Assembly: GCA_002794785.1 (NCBI GenBank)
Contig: NBBA01000005.1
Span: 1,116,001-1,180,000 of the forward strand
From: Coniferiporia sulphurascens
Taxonomy: Eukaryota > Basidiomycota > Agaricomycetes > Hymenochaetales > Hymenochaetaceae
DNA length: 64,000 nt
Direction: 5' to 3'
Shown here: piece by piece, positions 57,255 to 64,000 of the stretch
How the letters are laid out: every line of letters begins with the position of its first letter
Numbering within the stretch: the first letter of the stretch is position 1
Position numbers and translations under genes: made by a program
Notes under the pieces: generated by a model
Told to the model about the DNA's origin: nothing
The model's input: the letters and a program-made list of their open reading frames with translations, nothing else
Database searches by the model: none

Positions 57255-58289
57255 TTACTTCCAACATCCTTTTCCGCCATCCATCCGGTCCTTCCAGTCA
57301 CATAGAGCTGTATCAAATGGGTATGGAAAGACGTTCGCATTATTTGATGGAAGGAGTTTGAAAACCGGTGTGCGCAATTCGAGGGCTTGTAGCCTCTTCA
57401 GCATGTCAACGTAGTCCGAGAAGAAGATGCCCGCGGCGCTCACTTCGAACGGATATGGCTGAAGTCGTAGCTCGACCAGACTCGGGGGAAGACAAGGAGC
57501 CGGTGTGGCAGACGTTTCTCCGTTTGAGTGATACTCAACAGCCATACCAAGAGAGTCAGGGTTGTACTTTGACAGACCGAATGAGACTTCGAAAGCCTCG
57601 GCTAGTATGCTGCCGGACAGGATGCATGAAAGGGGCTCAGTTACGCGAATGTGAGATAGGTTAGGGCAGCCATTGGCTAATGCGTTAAAAGATGCCCATG
57701 GATTAGGCATGTCCCCAGAAGCGAGATGTAAACGTTTAAGCGAGGGTAAATCCAGATCTTTAGGTAGAGGTGGGTAGTCTCCTCTGATAGTAAGCTCTTC
57801 CAGCTTCAAGTACGGAAATGCAAGGAAGTCATTCAGTATCATGGCAGTATGTTCGTAACGAGGAATTGTCAGAGAGCGAAGATGCGGTGAGGTAAATTCC
57901 AGGACGTAGCGCAATGCAGAACGGAAAGACAGCAACTCTTGATCTCTTTCTAACAGCCACTCTTTAATTCGTTGTCTGCGTATAATGCGCTCAGATTGAG
58001 ATTGTGGCCAGCAGATAATGAAATCTGGCAGCTCGGCGTCATCACGATTACGGTCGGCCATGAGTATGTGGCGGACATGTGCAGAGAGCCCAGGATTGCT
58101 GGAGAGAGCGTATTGGAACAATACGACACGCCTACGAGTGGGAAGGCAGACCATACGATACAAGAGGGGGATTGCCAACTCGTAGAGGTACTTGTTGATG
58201 TTAACCAAGGCAATATTTGATTTTCCCACTTGAAGAACGAACTCGCAGATCAATGAGTGTAATTCGGGGGGAAGACCATGAAAAGACAT
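57255..58289 (-). CDS. F-box-like protein 1 (LRR-type C-terminus)
   Basis: An uninterrupted frame of 344 residues from MSFHGLPPELHSLICEFV. The opening matches an F-box: LPPEL...VNINKYLYELAIPLLYR. The rest alternates hydrophobic strands, as in degenerate leucine-rich repeats (LRSLTIPRYEHTAMILNDFL, LKLEELTIRGDYPPLPKDLD, LPSLKRLHLASGDMPNPWAS, GCPNLSHIRVTEPL), ending CDWKDRMDGGKGCWK. The frame stays open upstream to 58433, but that extension lacks F-box character. It is a diverged paralog of the gene at 61316. F-box proteins recruit substrates to SCF ligases; the target is unknown. Confidence 0.82.
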   Translation of the reverse strand: MSFHGLPPELHSLICEFVLQVGKSNIALVNINKYLYELAIPLLYRMVCLPTRRRVVLFQYALSSNPGLSAHVRHILMADRNRDDAELPDFIICWPQSQSERIIRRQRIKEWLLERDQELLSFRSALRYVLEFTSPHLRSLTIPRYEHTAMILNDFLAFPYLKLEELTIRGDYPPLPKDLDLPSLKRLHLASGDMPNPWASFNALANGCPNLSHIRVTEPLSCILSGSILAEAFEVSFGLSKYNPDSLGMAVEYHSNGETSATPAPCLPPSLVELRLQPYPFEVSAAGIFFSDYVDMLKRLQALELRTPVFKLLPSNNANVFPYPFDTALCDWKDRMDGGKGCWK

Positions 58290-59027
58290 CGAAGATCGGG
58301 TTGGCAGCTGAGCGGGCGACCGAAGGCGCAACACTGGGAAAAGAGAGGAGGTAGGCCTGGACGTGGCGAGAATGGTGCCTTCATGTGTCTCTCTCCAAGA
58401 ACCGTAAAGCTTTAGCAGTTCGCACTTACGCAAAGTACGGAGTATACAATTGATTGCTAATCACTTATCCCCATAGGGTTCTGTACTCAGTCTCAAGATT
58501 GCGATGCCCCAAACAAGCACCTGCGATGAGCAAAGAAGTGTATATATAAGCAAAAACGGTACAAACCAGTACTAGAGGGCCCATCCCGCCAAGTAAAGGA
58601 TCTTAGTGATTTTAAGTAAGACTTACCGGAATTCCGACAGCGTGACTTTGTCGACTCCGAGGAGACTCCGGCAACCCTATCGCGAGAATTGTGAGAAGTC
58701 TCACAAGGGGTTCTGTAAGGAAGGCGCGCGATTCGCTGGCAACCGCATATAATCAGAGGTCGATAACGTTGATAGAAAAAGGTGAGAAGGGAGCGGTCAA
58801 GAGGAGGAGAGGGTGGAAGAAAGTCGACTGGTAAAGGCCTGATTCGGTAATCGGGCTTACTTACGTAAGTTCATGATATGTTCCTGAAATACTCAACGTC
58901 ACCGATTTCCTTGGCGAGCCTCGCTTTCCGAGTAGACGACAGGGCCTCACCACCTAACACCGCACTCTAGGCTCTACACCTATCTCACCGTCGCTCGTTC
59001 TCTACGGCTTCAAAAAGAAACACGACA
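58290..59027. other. Divergent promoter region (F-box 1 / hexokinase)
   Basis: About 740 bp between divergent starts. No gene, though the frame of F-box 1 remains open to 58433. Confidence 0.5.
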
Positions 59028-60961
59028 ATGCCTGCTCTTCCCTCAAATGGAGTCGCCCCGGTGCTCAATGTTCCCGACGCCACGCGATCTTACCTCGAAG
59101 GAGTAGAAAAGCAGTTCCACCTGAGTGATGAGCGGCTGCTTGCCATCACTCGCCAGTTTGTTGATGACTTTGAGATGGGACTATCCGAATACAACAAGGC
59201 TATGGCCATGATGTGAGTTGATATCCATACTGGTTTTGGGACACCGTGTTGATTTGCGGCATTAAAGCCCGACTTTCGTGACTGGGGTTCCCGACGGCAC
59301 GGAGAAGGGGTGAGTTCCCTGGCTCTGTACATTATCACCCTCCAATTATTTTCAAGGACTTTTCTGGCTTTGGACCTTGGGGGAACAAATCTGTGAGCAT
59401 ACGCTTGTCGTCCTCTTCGTACTCTTCGGGTCCCAACGTCATACGTCAGCCGCGTCTGCGAGGTTCAGCTTCACGGAAACAAGGAGTTTACGCTACGACA
59501 GCAGAAATACAAAGTGTCGGAGGTCCTAAAGACAGGGGAAGCTACCGTCCTATTCGGTACGTCTATAATTAGCACGATAAATGGAAATTCATCGCGCATA
59601 TAGACTACCTTGCGGACTCCGTCGACGAGTTTCTGACTTCACAGGGCCACGAAATGAACGACGACGAAGTGTTACACCTTGGATTAACCTTCAGCTTCCC
59701 TGTTGAGCAGACAGCTCTGGACAAGGGTGTGCTCTTGACATGGACGAAAGGATTCGCAGCAAAAAATGCGATTGGCAAGGATGTGGTTAAATTACTCCAG
59801 GATGCGTTCGATCGTAAACACATACATGTCAAATGTTCCGCTCTGGTCAATGACGTATGGGTCTCCCTTTTTTACAGCCTCATGGTTTTCTGATATGCGA
59901 GCTACAGACAGTAGGAGCCCTCTTATCACGAGCGTACACAAGTGGCGGTTGTATCCTCGGCTGCATATTTGGGACGGGTACAAATGGGGCTTACGTAGAA
60001 GACGTTCACAAAATAAGGAAGCTTGCAAACTCCGAGTCCCTGCGAACAACGGAGAAAATGGTCGTGAACACCGAATGGGGTGGGTTCAATAACTCTGTGC
60101 GTTGAAATTTTGTTACGGAGTACAGTACACAAAGAGGCTCATACTAGCATGTAAAGCGATCCATTTTACCGTCTACACCTTACGACAACAAGCTTGACAG
60201 AGAGTCTATTAACCCACGTTTTCAAGCATACGAGAAGTTCATTTCGGGGATGTATCTTGGCGAGATAACACGAAATCTCTTGCTATCTCTTGTCGATGCT
60301 TCACCCCCCATTATATTCAACGGTTCCTCGACAACCCAACTTAATCAACATTACGGCTTCGATTCTGCATACATGTCGGACATAGAGGCTGCCCAATCGT
60401 TGGAGGAGATTCGGGGCGTGCTGGTTGACAAAGTTGGCTTCAAGGCCAGTACTGTCTCTGACCAAGACGCTGAAATCGTTCGATGGGCATGTCAACTGGT
60501 AGCAACCCGCGCTGCTAAACTTAGTGGATGCGCAATAGCTGCCGTCCTCGTGCAAACCGGCCAAGTACCCCTAGGAGGTGGACAATCAACTAACGAAGAG
60601 AGATACGCGGTTGGCGTAGACGGAAGGTGAGTGATTGGCACGGCTTCTATTATGACATTGACGTGATTGAATATTTTACAGTCTTATTCAGTTTTACCCG
60701 AACTTCGAAAGCCGGTTGCGGAAGTCCTTACGTGTGTGTGTGGGAGAAGACGTCGAGAGAAGGGTAGAGATAGGCCTGGCAAAAGATGGGAGCGGAGTCG
60801 GAGGTAAGTGATTTCCAGACGATTAGATAGCAAATTTGAGATTCTCACAACTTGCTGCAGCCGCGCTGTGCGCGCTTCAGGCCCTCAAGCAAGTCAAAGG
60901 GGGGGAGCATGTTGAAACCCTTACGCTCGAAGGCGAACACTGGCAGAAGCTAAACGCATAG
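59028..60961 (+). CDS. Hexokinase/glucokinase
   Basis: Phosphorylates glucose with ATP in the cytosol. Start MPALPSNGVAPVLNVPDATR; helix ERLLAITRQFVDDFEMGLSE. Key motifs: PTFVTGVPDGTEKG, phosphate-1 LALDLGGTNLRVCEVQLHG, substrate loop LGLTFSFPVEQ, LLTWTKGFAAKNAIG, connect-1 ALVNDTVGALLSRAY, IFGTGTNGAYVED, NTEWGGFN, and LVDASPPIIFNG (variable insertion). ATP-binding end: KLSGCAIAAVLVQTGQ, YAVGVDG-SLIQFYPNF and GSGVGAALCALQALK. About eight exons; all junctions fit conserved motifs (for example ND-TVGAL). About 500 residues. Flanked on both sides by F-box paralogs. It could be a hexokinase or glucokinase; motifs do not decide. Confidence 0.93.
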
Positions 60962-61315
60962 ACATCAGTAAGGAAGGAATAATTTGCTGTATACCTTAAA
61001 GAGCTTGCTTTAAACTGCATGTTGTGCTCAAATAGATGTTGTATGTATTACTTCGGCAATGCAGTGGATTTTGTCCCATTTGACGATCTGTTGGAAGATC
61101 CATGGATTTCTCCGACGTTCTCCCGATATGCAAGTAAGCGCCTGCGGAACTTACACTGTTACACATAACCGTCCAGCTCGGCTACTTCATTCCACCCAAC
61201 CAGAGACTTCATTGTCGTCTGTGGAGAAAGATTGAAAAATGGAACCTCCTGTCTATGCAGGCGTCAATTGACATTTAAACCGTGCACGTTCAAACTAGAA
61301 TCGTTGTCTCCTGGA
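60962..61315. other. Intergenic region between hexokinase and F-box gene 2
   Basis: About 350 bp: hexokinase 3' flank and promoter of the second F-box gene. Nothing else seen. Confidence 0.5.
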
Positions 61316-62796
61316 ATGGCCGTTCCATCTTCCTTGACAGTTGGGTGCCTCCCGACTGAAATCTACACAATCGTCTTCGAGCTCGCCTGCTCCGCGGACC
61401 TCGTCGCAGACGAACACAATTACTACACCGTGCTTGATCTGTGCCTGGTCTCGCGCCGCTTTTATTCCCTCGTCGTTCCCATCCTGTACCGCGCGCTCCT
61501 TGTCGCCGGTCGCGCGAAGGTGTCCTTGCTCGCACGCACACTGCGCGCGCGGCCTGAGCTTGGACAGTCGACCGTGCACCTTTTTCTCAGCGACAGGGTC
61601 AAACGGGCCCCCGGAGCTGGTGCGGCTTCCCGTCATGTAAATGTCGACGACGAATCGTCGCTCGAGATGCTCCCGTCGTTCGCGTTCGAGTTTCCGCGGT
61701 CGCGCGAGGGACGCGTCGAGCGTCTCCAGCGGATGCAAATCTGGCTCGCTGCACACGCAGAAACGCTTGCTGCGTTCCGCACGGCGGTAGGGGACATCCT
61801 AGGTACCGTTTTCTTTTGATCGCCCTGGAGTGTGTGGGAGAGCATGCGTTGAAGGATGTGTTATTGCTTACTCCATGTGCACATTCGCAGACGTCCTTTC
61901 TCCGCGCCTGCGCACAATGGCGATATGCCTATACAGGTATTACATGAGCAGCGCGGACAGCGGGCTGTCCGAGGCGCTTTCACATTCATTCCCGGCGCTT
62001 ATCGAAGTAAGTCTTCAACGGAACCTAATAGTACAAGAATAATCATTTCATGTGTCCCGTCGCGCGACGAAAATAGCTGACAGTGCGCGAAGATTCGCAG
62101 CCGCAGCCGTGCGAGCGGCTGGAGCTGCCGGCGCTCGAGCGAGTACACCTCGCTGGGGGGAACCCGCCGCACCCATTCACGACGCTCGACGCGCTCCTAT
62201 CCGGCTGCCCGCGCCTCTCACACGTCCGCCTGTCCCAGCCGCTCATCGACGACGCGGCGGTGTCAGCGCTTGAGACAGCGCTCACGGACTCGAAGACCGG
62301 CGAACCAGCTTCCGGCGGCTCCGAGCCGGACAGTACTAGTAGTAGCCGTAGTGACGACTTTGACAACGGTGACGGTGGCAGTACTGGTGGCGATGGCGAT
62401 GTCGGTGGGCAGCCACTCGGGCTGCCGCCGCGTGAATCAAACTCAGCGAGCGCGCGTGGGGAGCCAGGCACGGCGGGTGGGCCCCCGGGAGCAGGCGGGC
62501 CGCCGCACCCGCTCCCGCCGCGGAGGGCGCTCAGGCGGGTGGAGAGGTTCATCCTCGAACCGAGCGCGTTCATGCTCACGGGCACGCCGGCGGGCGGAGG
62601 GCTAGGTGCGGGTGCGGATGCGGATGCGCCTGGGCGCTTGGAACGCCTCGCTGCGCACGTGCAGGCGCTCGAGCTGGTGGTGCGCAGGCCGCCTGTGGGC
62701 GGGAAGCGCGGCGATCGCTACGCGTTGGATGACGCGTTGCAGGACTGGTGTGAGCGCATTGAGGGCGGGGCGGGGTGTTGGAGGTCCGGGTATTAA
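61316..62796 (+). CDS. F-box-like protein 2, paralog of the gene at 57255
   Basis: Three exons (61316-61802, 61891-62006, 62077-62796) sum to 1,323 nt, giving 440 residues. Starts MAVPSSLTVGCLPTEIYTIV; F-box LPTEIYTIVFELA...SRRFYSLVVPILYRALL. Aligns to paralog 1 at LPALERVHLAGGNPPHPFTT, SGCPRLSHVRLSQPL and the end DWCERIEGGAGCW. Between these lies a Gly/Pro/Ser-rich, strongly GC-rich insert (about 62300-62520) absent from paralog 1. The last stretch, PGRLERLAAHVQALELVVRR, matches paralog 1's RLQALELR. Introns are present here and absent in paralog 1. The target is unknown. Confidence 0.85.
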
Positions 62797-63391
62797 AGGC
62801 TAAGATATATATGCAGGCAGTAGTAGTAGTGTTTAGTGTGTGCCGCTCTCGGTAATATATTTTGAGGACAGGGGGCGACCCTTCTATTTCGTTCTCGCTT
62901 TCCCTTGACGGTGTGTACTTCCTGAGCAGGAAAGAGGGATTTGTTTAAAACATGATATTCAATATTTGTTCCGCGTTCGCATGTCAAAAATAGACGCGTT
63001 GTAGATGATGCACATGCACAGGCAAACACGAGGTGTATATTTAGTGGAGTATACAATGCACCTAGAACATACTTGGGTTCGGCGCTGGTGGTGCGGGCTA
63101 CCACTCTTGATGTAATCGTCGATCCCGCTCGAAGAACATAGTAGGACAAGCCGCCGGTCATCGACCAGGCTTAATTCCGGCGTGACGGAGCCACCCGTAT
63201 GTATTTTCGACGTCAATGTTGAGCGTGAAAAGAAGCCCGAGGCGAATCAGCATGTAACTCTGAGGCTGCCGTGCGGCGTCACAGTTCTTGAGGCTAATCG
63301 GTAGAGACCTGTGTTCTGGGCAGACGAGTTGTTCAGAACAAAGACAGACGGAATGCACATGTGCAGAGATCATTACATGTCTTCCGAAGAT

Positions 63392-63410
63392 GGACCGCGA
63401 CCCGCGGTCC
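63392..63410. repeat. Perfect 8-bp inverted repeat
   Basis: GGACCGCG at 63392-63399, three-base loop, CGCGGTCC at 63403-63410. A tight GC-rich hairpin in the gene-free right end. Confidence 0.6.
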
Positions 63411-63642
63411 GTAGAACGACCGGGCACTTCCCTTCGCTTCGTAGGATAGGCAGTCCAATCCCGTCATTAATTACCTGCACCCCGCGTCATATCGGGATCA
63501 ATCATGCTCGTGACGACGCCTATCCATACGATCAATACAAAACCGCAGACCACGACTCGAGGAAAGAGGGGAAGAATTGGGATAGAAAGGGATATAATAG
63601 AACCGGAACAGGCCCGATATCCGTACCAGATGCAGTGCTCAG

Positions 63643-63660
63643 TCGGTCGGTCGGTCGGTC
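63643..63660. repeat. TCGG tandem repeat
   Basis: Four TCGG units plus TC. Simple sequence, about 240 bp right of the inverted repeat. Confidence 0.6.
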
Positions 63661-64000
63661 GAGACTCGAGAACACGGACCAAAAAAAGAAAGCGCGTATC
63701 CTTTGCCAGGAAGACGAAGAGGAGCAGGGTACGCAAGTTCCTTTCTGAGCTAGAACGTTGGGAGGGGCACAGGCGCAAGAACTTCGGGGAGCACGAGCCC
63801 GCCGGCAAGAGAAAGCGTATCGCGGAAACCTGGAAGGAACGAAGGTGCTCAGATAGCGCCTGAACCGGCGTATATGCTATGCCCTGAGTTGCGGGTGCGC
63901 ATCGCAGATTGGCCCGGGTGAGGAGAGGGCAGACCCGGGTGAGCAAAAGGGGTTTGCGAGATCGAAGGCGGGGAAAGGACTCGGGACCGGTTTAATGTGG

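Larger units (their letters stand above)
62797..64000. other. Right end of window, no supported gene
   Basis: Small open frames on both strands overlap antisense (63311-63748 + and 63467-63946 -) and show no family motifs. A basic stretch near 63650-63860 could be a chance frame. Holds an inverted repeat and a TCGG repeat, listed separately. Confidence 0.4.

Noticed and set aside
63311..63946. Open frames of 145, 119 and 159 codons at the right end
   Set aside because: They overlap on both strands, cross a TCGG repeat and have no domain.

Overview
The window comes from a fungal nuclear genome, most likely a filamentous basidiomycete (Agaricomycetes type). Genes are dense and on both strands, and most are cut by many short GT-AG introns of about 50-70 bp. 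Recognisable proteins are fungal: PHO81, PEX12, HBS1, COX15, GPC1, EFM6 and a fungal MscS. The species cannot be named from the sequence alone. All coding models were built by hand from splice signals and conserved protein motifs. For HBS1, the bestrophin, the prion-like protein, the UPF0303 protein, the SYxxPYxW-type protein at 22.3 kb and the second F-box gene, the exon lengths sum exactly to whole codons.

Layout. 1-10 kb: the 3' end of an ABC half-transporter, the phosphate-sensing CDK inhibitor PHO81, the peroxisomal RING peroxin PEX12, a UPF0303 heme-degrading-fold protein and mitochondrial SSB (RIM1). 10-18.3 kb: a disordered protein ending in a farnesylation box, HBS1 (14 exons, two apparent GC-AG introns) and a CBM48/CRP1-like protein. 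18.7-26 kb: two paralogous FAD-linked (BBE-type) oxidoreductases that enclose a small basic ORF and an uncharacterised tyrosine-rich protein. 26-33 kb: a bestrophin-like channel, complex I 24 kDa subunit and a decayed MscS mechanosensitive channel. 33-41 kb: a long prion-like/RGG protein, proteasome alpha6 (PRE5), COX15 and BOL3. 41-44.5 kb and 47-51.7 kb are gene-poor. 44.5-47 kb holds EFM6 and a serine-rich PPxY protein. 51.7-63 kb: TAD1, GPC1, ATP synthase subunit d (ATP7), an F-box protein, hexokinase and a second, related F-box protein. The last 1.2 kb shows no supportable gene.

How the genes relate. This is mostly housekeeping gene space, not one pathway cluster. There is a clear mitochondrial theme (RIM1, NDUFV2-type subunit, COX15, BOL3, ATP7), and COX15 and BOL3 share a 185-bp divergent promoter. 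The strongest second-look items are the two GC-AG introns in HBS1, a recurrent use of 3-14 nt micro-exons, the MscS pseudogene, the two FAD oxidoreductases with an identical 14-nt micro-exon, and two diverged F-box paralogs flanking hexokinase. I did not find a mobile element, a CRISPR array, a tRNA, an rRNA or a convincing wholly new multi-gene system.
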